NCBI RefSeq assembly: GCF_013403925.1
Contig: NZ_JABFDJ010000003.1
Location: forward strand, 248,001 to 312,000
Direction of reading: 5' to 3'
From: Winogradskyella wichelsiae
Lineage (GTDB): Bacteria > Bacteroidota > Bacteroidia > Flavobacteriales > Flavobacteriaceae
DNA: 64,000 nt
Each line of letters begins with the position of its first letter. Positions within the stretch are counted from its first letter, which is position 1. The notes below the pieces were generated by a model. That model was not told where the DNA came from. It saw only the letters and a program-made list of their open reading frames with translations, and did not search any database. Shown in pieces: positions 27,506 to 35,885 of the stretch. Made by a program: the position numbers and the translations under genes.

Positions 27506-27516
27506 TTTAGTTTTAT

Positions 27517-29886
27517 ATGGAATCTAAAAATATTACGTCTTTAAAAGAAATAAAGAAAACACTCAACTTATACCTTTCTAAATGGAAATTTATTTCTCTG
27601 TTTGTCTTCGTTGCCTTAGCATTAGCTTTCACTCACTTGCGCTACTCCACAAATCAATACAAAGCTTCAGCTACCATAAAAATTAAGAATGAACAAGAGT
27701 CTCAAAAACTTCCTAGCCTTTCCGAACTTAGCGGAAACAGTCTATTATCAGGTAAATCTAACCAATTAAACGATGAGATTGAAACATTAACATCACGAAC
27801 TTTAATCGCTAACATTGTTAAAAATCTAAAACTTAATATTACTTATTTTGAACAAGGTAAAATTAAAGAGCAAGAAATATATAATAACCCTCCTGTAAAA
27901 TTAAATTTTTTCGCTCCAGATTCTGTTATACACACCGTTGATACAACACTCTTTATAAAGATAAAATCCCCATCCAAGTTTTTAATATTTAAAGATGATG
28001 GGAAATCATTAATTGATAGAGATGAAAACCTTGGAAAACCTTATGCTTTTGGTGATCGTATAAAAACCGGTTTTGGAGACGTGGTTATTATACCTAATAG
28101 CGGAAAATACAGCCCTAAAGTTGGTAGCAATTTAAGAATTACATTAAAATCGGTTGCTTTGGTTGTAAACAAATACCAAACGAGCCTTTATGTTTCTGCT
28201 GGTGATGAATCTAGTATTGTAAAGTTAGGACTCGAAGACAACATTCCTGAACGCGCTATAGACATTCTTAATCAAATGGTTAAAGAATACAATAATGATG
28301 TCATTATTGATAAGGAAGAAGTTGTAAAAGTAACATCTAACTTCATTAATAATAGATTAGAATTAGTTTTTAAAGAATTAGAAGAGGTTGATTTCTCTGC
28401 AGAACAACTTCAAAAAAGAAATAATTTAACAGCCCTTGGCTCTCAAGCAAATATTTATTTAGAAAGCGAAAGACAGAATGAATCTCAAATAAATAATACC
28501 ACAAATAACATTCAGTTAATCGATTATATGCAAGAGGAGTTAAAAGAAAAGAATAAAAATTCAGATCTTTTACCTTCAAACATCGGCTTGTCTGATGGAA
28601 ACATTAGTCAAGTTACAAAAAGTCATAATGAATTGGTTGCAGAACGAGATAAACTATTAAAAAACTCTTCTGAAAGTAATCCTGTAGTCATCAACTTAAA
28701 TAATCAGATTAGTTCTTTAAAACAAAATTTGTCTAATTCGCTAGAAAACATGAAAAAATCTAGTGAAATAACACTCACAAATCTTAACAGAGAAGATGCT
28801 AGAATTAGAGGGCAACTCTACTCAGCACCTACTAAGCAAAGACAATTGAGAGATATAGAACGTCAACAAAGTATTAAAGAATCGCTTTACCTTTACCTAT
28901 TAGAAAAACGAGAAGAATCAGCAATAAGACTTGGTATGTTTACGGCAAACGCTAAGGTGATAGATACAGCATACTCTACTTACACCCCTGTTTCTCCAAA
29001 TAAGATGTTTACTTATTTAGCTGCCATGCTCATTGGACTTGTAATCCCTGTTGGATTTCTTTACATAAAAGATTTATTAGACACTAAAATCTACGACAAA
29101 GATGATCTATTAGAAGTTCTGGATATTCCATACATTGGTGATATTCCGCGAACCAGTAGAAAAACAAAACTAATTACCAAAGTAGATTATTCTCCAAAAG
29201 CTGAATCCTTTAGAATTATACGATCTAATATCGATTTTACACTAAGAGACACTCAAACGAATACTAAAAAAGTATTTATCACCTCAACTAGAGCACAAGA
29301 AGGTAAATCACATACAAGCACAAATTTAGCAACGTCTATTTCTTTTTCAGAAAAATCTGTTTTATTAATTGAAATGGATATTAGAGTACCTAAAATAATG
29401 AAATACCTTAATGAGAAACCAACATCTCAAATTGGGTTATCAGACTTTATAGCCAATAAATCAATTAAACCAGAAGCTATAGTTAATAAACTAAAAACAA
29501 ACACTTACCTAGATGTTATTTCTTCGGGGACAATACCCCCTAACCCTTCTGAATTATTAATGAGTGATAGAGTTCAAGAATTATTCGATTATTTTGAAAA
29601 TAAATATGAATACATTATTGTAGATACATCTGCCGTAGGATTAGTAAGTGATACTTTACTAATTTCTAAATTCGCAGATATGTTTATCTATGTAGTTAGC
29701 GCTAATAATGTAGACAAAAGACAATTGGCTGCAGTAGCTAAACCACTTTATGACGATCATAGATTACCAAATATGAATTTACTTCTAAACGGCACCGATT
29801 TTAACAAAAAAGGTTATGGTTACGGCTATGGTTATGGCAACAATCCAGGAAAAAATAAAAAATGGTATAAATTTGGCAAAGCTTAG
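27517..29886 (+). CDS. Wzc-like polysaccharide co-polymerase / tyrosine autokinase
   Basis: A 789-residue inner-membrane protein that controls chain length and export. The Wzz domain has its first membrane helix at about residues 25-43 and a long periplasmic coiled-coil region (about 250-430). A GNVR-like stretch RQLRDIERQQSIKESLYLYL precedes the second helix at about 495-515. The cytoplasmic BY-kinase has Walker A (AQEGKSHTSTNLA, about 592-604), Walker A' (LLIEMDIRVPK) and Walker B (YIIVDTSAVGLVSD). The C-terminus bears an alternating Gly-Tyr run (GYGYGYGYG), which is the expected autophosphorylated tyrosine cluster. No low-molecular-weight or PHP tyrosine phosphatase gene is present in the window. 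Confidence 0.92.
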   Translation: MESKNITSLKEIKKTLNLYLSKWKFISLFVFVALALAFTHLRYSTNQYKASATIKIKNEQESQKLPSLSELSGNSLLSGKSNQLNDEIETLTSRTLIANIVKNLKLNITYFEQGKIKEQEIYNNPPVKLNFFAPDSVIHTVDTTLFIKIKSPSKFLIFKDDGKSLIDRDENLGKPYAFGDRIKTGFGDVVIIPNSGKYSPKVGSNLRITLKSVALVVNKYQTSLYVSAGDESSIVKLGLEDNIPERAIDILNQMVKEYNNDVIIDKEEVVKVTSNFINNRLELVFKELEEVDFSAEQLQKRNNLTALGSQANIYLESERQNESQINNTTNNIQLIDYMQEELKEKNKNSDLLPSNIGLSDGNISQVTKSHNELVAERDKLLKNSSESNPVVINLNNQISSLKQNLSNSLENMKKSSEITLTNLNREDARIRGQLYSAPTKQRQLRDIERQQSIKESLYLYLLEKREESAIRLGMFTANAKVIDTAYSTYTPVSPNKMFTYLAAMLIGLVIPVGFLYIKDLLDTKIYDKDDLLEVLDIPYIGDIPRTSRKTKLITKVDYSPKAESFRIIRSNIDFTLRDTQTNTKKVFITSTRAQEGKSHTSTNLATSISFSEKSVLLIEMDIRVPKIMKYLNEKPTSQIGLSDFIANKSIKPEAIVNKLKTNTYLDVISSGTIPPNPSELLMSDRVQELFDYFENKYEYIIVDTSAVGLVSDTLLISKFADMFIYVVSANNVDKRQLAAVAKPLYDDHRLPNMNLLLNGTDFNKKGYGYGYGYGNNPGKNKKWYKFGKA

Positions 29887-29930
29887 TCATCTTTAGAAAC
29901 GATACGCATATTTAAACATAAAAAAAAAAA

Positions 29931-29960
29931 GCCACTATATAAATAATAGTGGCTTTTTTT
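29931..29960. terminator. bidirectional terminator after the EPS operon
   Basis: A perfect 8-bp stem, GCCACTAT / ATAGTGGC (29931-29938, 29946-29953), has a 7-nt loop. An A-run lies to the left and seven Ts to the right. It separates the convergent wzc-like and proline dehydrogenase genes. Confidence 0.9.
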
Positions 29961-29984
29961 ATTTTATCAATAAAAATAATGCAA

Positions 29985-31157
29985 TTACGCTTTACGTCTC
30001 TTTTTTTCTGCTTTCAATAAGGTTAATTCTCTACTCGTCTGGCCAGATACAGAGGTATTCTCCTCTGCTCTTCTAATTAAATACGGCATCACATCCTTTA
30101 CCGGTCCAAAAGGAATGTACTTAGCAACATTATAACCTTGTGCCGCCAAATTAAAACTGATATGATCACTCATACCAAACAGCTGACCAAACCAAACATT
30201 ATTATCTTGCTTAGAAATACTTAAACTCTCCATAAGCTCCATTGCTAAATAACAACTTGCTTCATTATGTGTACCTATAAAAACAGAAATTTTATCTAAA
30301 TTCGTAAGTATGTAGTTTAAAGTGCCATTAAAATTATCATCAGTCACTTTTTTACTTTCACATATTGGAGAATCATAGCCTTTTTCTAAGGCTCTTTCTC
30401 GTTCTTTTTCCATGTAAGCACCACGCACAATCTTCATTCCAATTTTAAAACCACCTTCATTAGCACGCTCATGTAATTGCTTTAAATAATCAAAACGATC
30501 CCAACGATATAATTGAAGTGTATTATAAACTATAGTAACATCCTTATTGTAACGACGCATCATTTCTTCAACCAAATCATCAGCTGCATCTTGCATCCAA
30601 CTTTCCTCTCCATCAATTAAAACTTCAACATCTTTAGACTTTGCTAATTTACAAACCGCATCAAACCTATCTACAATTCGACCCCATTCAGCTTGTTCTA
30701 ATTCAGTTAAAGCTACTCCTTCTGTTTTTTTCTGATACAATATAAAACGACCAAAACCAGATGGTTTAAAAACCACAATTGGCATCGCTTCTCTAGCGTC
30801 ACAGAAATTTATAATCTTAAGTATTTTCTCTAAAGCATTATCAAACTGATTCTCTTCTGCTTTTCCTTCTACCGAATAATCTAATACCGAGCTCACGCCT
30901 TCGGTATACAATTTATCAATTACAGGTAAACAATCTTCCTCATTAACACCACCACAAAAATGATCAAACACGGTAGCTCGTATCAATTTTTCTACTGGCA
31001 AATGTGCTTTCAACGCAAAATTAGTTGCCATTGTACCAATACGAACCAAAGGTTCAGAAGAAATCATTTTAAATAAAAAATAAGCACGATCTAATTCTGA
31101 ATCAGATTTCAAAGTAAAAGCCGTACTGGTGTTCTCAAAAAGTGAACGATCTATCAT
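29985..31157 (-). CDS. proline dehydrogenase
   Basis: A 390-residue FAD-dependent PRODH of the (beta/alpha)8 barrel family. It oxidises proline to pyrroline-5-carboxylate and feeds electrons to the quinone pool. Landmarks are FCGGVNEEDC, VVFKPSGFGRFILYQ, VLIDGEESWMQDAADDLVEEM, KIGMKIVRGAYMEKER, FIGTHNEAS and the C-terminal substrate-binding YLIRRAEENTSVSGQTS with two adjacent Arg. This matches stand-alone Bacteroidota PRODH rather than bifunctional PutA. The gene diverges from aroB with a gap of 101 nt. A -7 box on the minus strand (CAAATATA on plus at 31179-31186) fits its start. Confidence 0.92.
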   Translation of the reverse strand: MIDRSLFENTSTAFTLKSDSELDRAYFLFKMISSEPLVRIGTMATNFALKAHLPVEKLIRATVFDHFCGGVNEEDCLPVIDKLYTEGVSSVLDYSVEGKAEENQFDNALEKILKIINFCDAREAMPIVVFKPSGFGRFILYQKKTEGVALTELEQAEWGRIVDRFDAVCKLAKSKDVEVLIDGEESWMQDAADDLVEEMMRRYNKDVTIVYNTLQLYRWDRFDYLKQLHERANEGGFKIGMKIVRGAYMEKERERALEKGYDSPICESKKVTDDNFNGTLNYILTNLDKISVFIGTHNEASCYLAMELMESLSISKQDNNVWFGQLFGMSDHISFNLAAQGYNVAKYIPFGPVKDVMPYLIRRAEENTSVSGQTSRELTLLKAEKKRRKA

Positions 31158-31178
31158 TAGCTAAAGAATATATTATTG

Positions 31179-31186
31179 CAAATATA
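31179..31186 (-). promoter_or_regulatory. putative -7 box of proline dehydrogenase
   Basis: On the minus strand this reads TATATTTG (TAnnTTTG), 22 nt from the ATG. No good -33 TTG is visible, so support is moderate. Confidence 0.35.
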
Positions 31187-31258
31187 TTTATTATAGTTTT
31201 ACTTTTTTTTCTAAAAAGGAAGTATTTTCACATCTTATTACTGATTATAATTTTTATT

Positions 31259-32329
31259 ATGAATTCTATCACCACAAAAGACGCCATTGTATACTTTAAT
31301 TCTGATGTTTACACAGAACTTAACACTTATATAAAAACAACTGAACCTTCTAAAATATTTGTTTTAGTTGATACCAATACGCATGACTATTGTTTACCCA
31401 AATTTTTAGAACGGTTAGAGTCTGGAGATATCGTAATTGAAGTTATGGAAATGCCTAACGGTGAAGAACATAAAACAATTGACATTTGTAAAGGGGTTTG
31501 GGAAGCATTATCAGAATATAACGCAGATCGTAAAAGCTTATTAATTAATTTAGGGGGCGGAGTGGTTACCGATTTAGGGGGGTTTGTAGCAAGTACGTAC
31601 ATGAGAGGTATTCCATACATTAACATACCTACATCCTTGTTAGCCATGGTTGATGCTTCCGTTGGGGGTAAAACAGGCGTTGATTTAGGAGTTTTAAAAA
31701 ATCAGGTTGGTGTAATTACTGAAGGTAAAATGGTTGGTATAGATACTTCATTTTTAGATACATTACCGCAAAATGAAATGGTTTCTGGATTTGCAGAAAT
31801 GCTAAAACACGGATTAATCTATGATGAAAAGTATTGGAATACGTTAACACATCTTGAAAAATTAGATATTTCTGATTTAGATAATTTAATTCACCAGTCG
31901 GTAATTATTAAAAATGATGTTGTAACGTCTGATCCTACAGAGCAAGGCCTAAGAAAAATATTGAATTTCGGACATACTCTAGGTCACGCTATAGAGAGTT
32001 ACTTTCTAGAAAATGATGAAAAAACAACACTTCTACACGGAGAAGCGATTGCAATAGGTATGATTTTAGAAGCTTACCTAGCGACTAAAGTTTGTGACTT
32101 AAGTGATAATGAATTAGAAATCATCAATGAAGGCATTCTAAAAACGTTTTCTAAAGTTGAAATTACTAAAACGGATCAATTACAAATTGTCGAATTATTA
32201 AAATACGACAAGAAAAATAGTCATGGTGTGGTAAAATTTGTACTTCTTGAAGCTATAGGACAACCTAAAATTGATTGCGTAGCTACCAATAAGCAAATCT
32301 CAGAAGCTTTTGACTATTATAACAATTAA
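31259..32329 (+). CDS. aroB: 3-dehydroquinate synthase
   Basis: The second enzyme of the shikimate pathway, converting DAHP to 3-dehydroquinate with NAD+ and a metal. Motifs are SLLINLGGGVVTDLGGFVA, the YINIPTSLLAMVDASVGGKTG block, FAEMLKHGLIYD, LNFGHTLGHAIES with metal-binding histidines, and LLHGEAIAIGM with a third metal-binding His. I chose ATG 31259 (356 residues, standard length). A start at 31142 would add 39 hydrophobic residues absent from the family and would run into the proline dehydrogenase gene. The stop overlaps the convergent DinB-like gene by 4 nt. Confidence 0.93.
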   Translation: MNSITTKDAIVYFNSDVYTELNTYIKTTEPSKIFVLVDTNTHDYCLPKFLERLESGDIVIEVMEMPNGEEHKTIDICKGVWEALSEYNADRKSLLINLGGGVVTDLGGFVASTYMRGIPYINIPTSLLAMVDASVGGKTGVDLGVLKNQVGVITEGKMVGIDTSFLDTLPQNEMVSGFAEMLKHGLIYDEKYWNTLTHLEKLDISDLDNLIHQSVIIKNDVVTSDPTEQGLRKILNFGHTLGHAIESYFLENDEKTTLLHGEAIAIGMILEAYLATKVCDLSDNELEIINEGILKTFSKVEITKTDQLQIVELLKYDKKNSHGVVKFVLLEAIGQPKIDCVATNKQISEAFDYYNN

Positions 32330-32835
32330 AGATAACGCGCTTTTATAATTAGGTTGTGATGCTGTTCATGACCTAAAATAATATAACCTAAAGCTCTAAC
32401 TGATATCGGAAAACCAGAAGCCTCACCTATAGAGAATAATGCATCAGCATTTAAAGAGGCAAATAAGGTAATTGTAGCAAATCTAACAGATTTATATTCT
32501 TCAATTAAGCTTTCCATAGATCGTTTTTTAGCAAAACCATGTTGAACATAGTCATCTTGCTCAAACCCCACTAGAGGCGTCTTATCTTGCCTAGCTATCC
32601 TCATTGCTCTGTAAGCTAAAATACGTTCGGTGTCTATGATATGTAATAATACATCTTTAACACTCCATTTTCCCTCGGCATAAGCATAATTATGCTTTTC
32701 TTCAGCAATACTGAGATAAAATAGAACAACGGCATCTAATTGTTGCTTCAAGCCCTCAATAATACTCAATTCTTTATTCGTTTTATCGATGTATACCTGA
32801 TAAAACGCATTGTATTCGGATGTATTTAAATTCAT
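32326..32835 (-). CDS. DinB-like (DfsB family) metal-binding protein
   Basis: A 169-residue four-helix-bundle protein of the DinB/YfiT superfamily. The expected metal-binding histidines appear in DVLLHIIDTERILAYR, near residue 66, and in LGHEQHHNLIIKARY near the C-terminus. EGKWSVKDVLLHI is a family signature. Members include thiol-dependent transferases, but Bacteroidota versions are uncharacterised. It is convergent with aroB, overlapping it by 4 nt, and lies downstream of the Lrp-type regulator with a terminator in between, so it is probably transcribed separately. Confidence 0.8.
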   Translation of the reverse strand: MNLNTSEYNAFYQVYIDKTNKELSIIEGLKQQLDAVVLFYLSIAEEKHNYAYAEGKWSVKDVLLHIIDTERILAYRAMRIARQDKTPLVGFEQDDYVQHGFAKKRSMESLIEEYKSVRFATITLFASLNADALFSIGEASGFPISVRALGYIILGHEQHHNLIIKARYL

Positions 32836-32848
32836 TAGCCTATGTTAT

Positions 32849-32880
32849 AAAAAAAAACCCCAAGTTATAATAACCAAGGG
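32849..32880 (-). terminator. terminator downstream of the Lrp/AsnC gene
   Basis: Arms at 32858-32868 and 32870-32880 form an 11-bp stem with one mismatch and three G-T pairs, followed on the minus strand by nine Ts (32857-32849). It ends the regulator transcript. Confidence 0.7.
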
Positions 32881-32908
32881 CTTGTTTAATTAATTTATAT
32901 TATAATGC

Positions 32909-33388
32909 TTACAATTCATTAAAAATGGTATGCATCAATCGTTTTTTATCATTAAGACTCTCTTCTAAAGAAATCATAGTCTCTGTTCTATAAACACCAT
33001 CAATATCATCCAATAGAAAGATAATATCTTTGGCATGCATAGTGTCTTTGGCTCTGATCTTACAAAAAATATTAAATTTACCTGTAGTAATATGTGCAAC
33101 TGTTACGTAAGGAATTTCTGAAATGCGTTCTAAAACAAACTTAGTTTGTGATGTGTTTTGAAGAAAAACTCCAACATAAGCTATAAAAGAGTAATCTAGC
33201 TTTTGGTAATTTAAGGTTAAAGAAGACCCCATAATAATACCTGCTTCTTCCATTTTCTTTACACGAACGTGAACTGTCCCTGCAGAAATCAGTAATTTTT
33301 TTGCTATATCTGTAAAAGGAATACGTGTATTATCAATCAACATATCTAGAATTTGGTGATCAACCTCATCTAATTTAAATTTTGCCAT
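32909..33388 (-). CDS. Lrp/AsnC family transcriptional regulator
   Basis: A 159-residue feast-famine regulator. The N-terminal winged helix-turn-helix spans about residues 6-55 (LDEVDHQILDMLIDNTRIPF, ISAGTVHVRVKKMEEAG). The C-terminal RAM effector-binding domain runs from YIAYVGVFL-like sequence at about residue 72 to the end. Such regulators sense amino acids. Proline dehydrogenase lies 1.7 kb away, but nothing here shows that it is a target. A minus-strand TAATTTTG box (33421-33414) lies 26 nt upstream. Confidence 0.9.
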   Translation of the reverse strand: MAKFKLDEVDHQILDMLIDNTRIPFTDIAKKLLISAGTVHVRVKKMEEAGIIMGSSLTLNYQKLDYSFIAYVGVFLQNTSQTKFVLERISEIPYVTVAHITTGKFNIFCKIRAKDTMHAKDIIFLLDDIDGVYRTETMISLEESLNDKKRLMHTIFNEL

Positions 33389-33462
33389 AATCTTATAATA
33401 TTTAAAGTAAATGCAAAATTAAGACATTTAACTTAACGAATACTCATTTTAAATGAATATTT

Positions 33463-34605
33463 TTAAGGTTTTAATGAGATTTCTTCATTATCTATCATTA
33501 CGAAAACGATTTCGGAACCTAGTATTAAGTCAGAATGGTCTAATGTTGTTACCGTAGAACCATTTGCATCTATTTCCTTATGTCCAAATTTAGGGCTTAA
33601 CTCAGTTATGGCATCAACAACAGGAACAAACCGTAATTCACTAGAAATCAACACTTCTTTATACTGAATAGCCACATCAACAAGCGCCCCCATATCAGAT
33701 CGTTTCACATTTCTGATTATAATATCGTTAAAAAGCTTACCGTTTTCAGGAATGGAAAAATAAGATTTATAGTTTTCTGGCTCAACGTTATCAATAAGAA
33801 CATCTAGACCTTTAAGAATGGCAATAAACATCAATCTTCTCACCTCTTCTCTGTCGTAATCATTGGCATAATGGCCGGCTTCATATAAAAGTGTAGGAAC
33901 ACCAAAATTCTGAAAGGTATCTCCTACGCAATTTAAATTAAAGCCATCATCATAGCGCCCTATCCCATTAGGAATTTCGTCCTGTAATAATCTATTGATT
34001 TCAGCTATTATAACCATAGCAGCCTTCCTATTGGCTGTGAGCGTGCGCTCTGAGTCTTGCGCTGGTGACAAAAACGATAATGTAGCTACATGGTTTGTTT
34101 CACCAGCACTAAACAATGTGCGTTGACCATGAAGATTAAAACAATAATCGGGCTTCTCTATATAGTAAGCTTGTCGAAGTATTTCGCTTTCGGGTTGAGT
34201 AAGGTCTTGAGCATCCCTATTTAAGTCCACTAAATTAGCATTTAAACGCGTGTAACGCTCTGCACCGTCGGGGTTTAATATAGGGATAACAACCAAAGTA
34301 CAGTGCTCTAAAAGACGTTCAGCTGTTTTATTGCCAGTTTCAAAAAGATTAAAACAATCAAACAGTGCTTTAGTAGAGGTAGATTCATTACCGTGCATCT
34401 GTGACCATAATAGAACTTTAATTGCACCATGTCCATAGGTTAAACTATAAATTGGTCGGTTTTCTACAGAATAACCTAAGGTCTTTTTTATTGGTTTTAA
34501 GAGCTTATCTAAACAAGGTTCTATATGAGAATTAGTAATGTAACGACCATGCAATTCTGGTGTTTTTACTTCAGTATACAAGGTGTTTAAAAGATCTAAT
34601 TTCAT
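33463..34605 (-). CDS. M14-family zinc carboxypeptidase
   Basis: A 380-residue metallocarboxypeptidase-like protein. The first zinc motif HGNEST gives His71 and Glu74. IPILNPDGAERYTRLNANLV carries the substrate-binding Arg/Asn region. YCFNLHGQRT gives the third zinc ligand, and the proton-shuttling Glu is in PTLLYEAGHY. No signal peptide is visible, so it acts in the cytoplasm, like other short M14 proteins of Bacteroidota that may trim peptidoglycan or small peptides. The C-terminal 90 residues form a beta-rich accessory domain. It diverges from the XRE gene, and operator-like repeats cover its predicted promoter. Confidence 0.85.
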   Translation of the reverse strand: MKLDLLNTLYTEVKTPELHGRYITNSHIEPCLDKLLKPIKKTLGYSVENRPIYSLTYGHGAIKVLLWSQMHGNESTSTKALFDCFNLFETGNKTAERLLEHCTLVVIPILNPDGAERYTRLNANLVDLNRDAQDLTQPESEILRQAYYIEKPDYCFNLHGQRTLFSAGETNHVATLSFLSPAQDSERTLTANRKAAMVIIAEINRLLQDEIPNGIGRYDDGFNLNCVGDTFQNFGVPTLLYEAGHYANDYDREEVRRLMFIAILKGLDVLIDNVEPENYKSYFSIPENGKLFNDIIIRNVKRSDMGALVDVAIQYKEVLISSELRFVPVVDAITELSPKFGHKEIDANGSTVTTLDHSDLILGSEIVFVMIDNEEISLKP

Positions 34606-34621
34606 AGGACTATTTTGTTGG

Positions 34622-34633
34622 TTACAAATGTAA
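34622..34633. promoter_or_regulatory. operator-like repeat O1 over the M14 promoter
   Basis: TTACA-AA-TGTAA is an inverted repeat with 5-bp arms. On the minus strand it contains TACATTTG (34632-34625), a -7 box 20 nt before the M14 start. A TTG at 34651-34649 is a possible -33 element with a spacer of 16. Confidence 0.6.
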
Positions 34634-34644
34634 TCATTTAACTA

Positions 34645-34658
34645 TTTACAATTGTAAA
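34645..34658. promoter_or_regulatory. operator-like repeat O2, perfect 14-bp palindrome
   Basis: TTTACAATTGTAAA is self-complementary over all 14 bases. It defines the consensus TTTACAnnTGTAAA to which the four neighbouring sites conform with few mismatches. It overlaps the predicted -33 region of the M14 gene. Confidence 0.65.
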
Positions 34659-34679
34659 CAACTGATTTCAATCGACAAG

Positions 34680-34691
34680 TTACATTCGTAA
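34680..34691. promoter_or_regulatory. operator-like repeat O3
   Basis: TTACATTCGTAA has 4-bp arms (TTAC/GTAA) with one off-consensus base in each half of the wider motif. It is followed by ACA, extending the right half-site. Confidence 0.45.
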
Positions 34692-34867
34692 ACACCTAAT
34701 ACTTTCTATACGCCATCAATATAACAGGTAGATTCTAAATCTTATTAGTTTTTAATAAATTGCACTTAAAACATTATATATCAGTTGATTTAAGGTGTTA
34801 ACAGAACAAAGACTTTAATAGTTAATTACTAAAGAAACTCTTTACTTAGGATATATTAATCATATTG

Positions 34868-34881
34868 TTTACATTTGTGCA
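34868..34881. promoter_or_regulatory. operator-like repeat O4 over the XRE -7 box
   Basis: TTTACATTTGTGCA matches the left half of TTTACAnnTGTAAA exactly and the right half with two mismatches. It contains TACATTTG (34870-34877), a -7 box for the XRE gene, giving a start near 34884. Confidence 0.55.
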
Positions 34882-34902
34882 AGCGACTAATACTACAAAT
34901 TG

Positions 34903-34916
34903 TTTACAATGATAAA
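34903..34916. promoter_or_regulatory. operator-like repeat O5 over the XRE start codon
   Basis: TTTACAATGATAAA lies within the longer inverted repeat TGTTTA...TAAACA (34901-34918). The ATG at 34909 is in its centre, so binding would block elongation, and the same hairpin could mask the start codon in the mRNA. Confidence 0.6.
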
Positions 34917-35352
34917 CACTGAAGAATTTACAAAACGTTTACAAAAAGTTATAGATTTTTACAACGAATCCGCATCTAGTTTTGCCGAAAAAATAGGTGT
35001 ACAACGCTCTAGTATTTCTCACATTTTATCTGGAAGAAATAAACCAAGTTTAGACTTTGTTATGAAAGTTTTAGACACATATCCTGAGGTAGAATTATAC
35101 TGGCTCTTAAATGGCAAAGGAACATTTCCATACCACCCTAACACTCCCCAAGCGCCAATACCTAAAACACAAGAACCAATAACACCAGCGACTCCAAATC
35201 TTAAACTACCTCCCGAAATTCACAAACAAGAAACCGAAACCAGACACAATGAGCCAACACCAAATTACAATCAGAATCTAGGTTTAGATTCTGAAATAGA
35301 AAAAATAGTCATCTTTTATAATAATGGAACTTTTAAGAGCTATAAGCCTTAA
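34909..35352 (+). CDS. XRE-family transcriptional regulator
   Basis: A 147-residue regulator. The N-terminal helix-turn-helix spans about residues 7-60, with SASSFAEKIGVQRSSISHIL as its helices 2-3 and SGRNKPSLDFVMKVLDTYPE as helix 4. YWLLNGKGTFPY closes the domain. A proline-rich disordered linker follows (residues ~70-120, TPQAPIPKTQEPITPATP-like), then a short C-terminal strand ending VIFYNNGTFKSYKP, which resembles the tail used for multimer contacts. I prefer ATG 34909 to the TTG at 34900. Five inverted repeats in the divergent intergenic region suggest it represses itself and the M14 peptidase gene. Confidence 0.85.
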   Translation: MINTEEFTKRLQKVIDFYNESASSFAEKIGVQRSSISHILSGRNKPSLDFVMKVLDTYPEVELYWLLNGKGTFPYHPNTPQAPIPKTQEPITPATPNLKLPPEIHKQETETRHNEPTPNYNQNLGLDSEIEKIVIFYNNGTFKSYKP

Positions 35353-35371
35353 TTTTAATTGAGCTATTGAT

Positions 35372-35379
35372 TATCTTTG
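35372..35379 (+). promoter_or_regulatory. putative -7 box of the small lipoprotein gene
   Basis: TATCTTTG matches TAnnTTTG and ends 13 nt before the ATG, giving a leader of only about 7 nt. No clear -33 element. Confidence 0.4.
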
Positions 35380-35392
35380 TCAAAAGATTATT

Positions 35393-35779
35393 ATGAAACT
35401 ACTCTTACCTATACTCGCCCTATGTTTATTAACCAGCTGCTACACAGCAGAACGTAATTGTTCTGATTTTAAAACAGGAACTTTTGAGTTTAGTTACACC
35501 ATAGACGGTACTGAGCGAACAAGCCGATTCAAGAGAACAGAAGACCTTAATATAGATTACCATGAAGGAGTTGAAGATTCTTCTTCTGTAAGATGGATTA
35601 ACGACTGTGAGTTTATTTTAAAAAAACTACACCCAACAAGTAATGCTGAAAAAGAAGCGATCCACATGAAGATTCTTTCTACATCTGAAGATTCATATAC
35701 TTTCGAGTACAAACGCGCTATAAAGAGAGCTAATAGACCTTCTCGCGTAGAAAAAGGTACAGCAAGAAGAGTCAATTAA
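35393..35779 (+). CDS. small lipoprotein of unknown function
   Basis: A 128-residue protein with a signal peptide and lipobox (LALCLLTSCYT), so the lipidated residue is Cys16. The mature part contains FKTGTFEFSYTIDG, an RFKRTED strand, SSSVRWINDCEFIL and a C-terminal EKGTARRV. It reads as a compact beta-rich domain with one further pair of cysteines (near residues 22 and 72). It is convergent with parC and ends at a shared terminator. Database entries for such proteins may carry topoisomerase labels from that neighbourhood, which the sequence does not support. Confidence 0.75.
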   Translation: MKLLLPILALCLLTSCYTAERNCSDFKTGTFEFSYTIDGTERTSRFKRTEDLNIDYHEGVEDSSSVRWINDCEFILKKLHPTSNAEKEAIHMKILSTSEDSYTFEYKRAIKRANRPSRVEKGTARRVN

Positions 35780-35823
35780 AACCTACAAGATCTAGAACAA
35801 CAAGGAAGTGGGTTTTTAATTAT

Positions 35824-35863
35824 AAAAAAAGCTGAAGTGATTTCTATCACTTCAGCTTTTTTT
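35824..35863. terminator. bidirectional terminator between the lipoprotein gene and parC
   Basis: A perfect 10-bp stem, GCTGAAGTGA / TCACTTCAGC (35831-35840, 35847-35856), has a 6-nt loop, with an A-run before and a T-run after. Confidence 0.92.
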
Positions 35864-35885
35864 ATAAGGAAAATAATTAATAAGA

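Noticed and set aside
31142-31258. N-terminal extension of aroB by 39 hydrophobic residues
   Set aside because: It overlaps the divergent proline dehydrogenase start, is absent from the AroB family and the internal ATG at 31259 gives the standard length.
34900-34908. TTG start for the XRE regulator
   Set aside because: The ATG at 34909 is preferred and sits in the centre of the operator-like repeat; the TTG would only add three residues.
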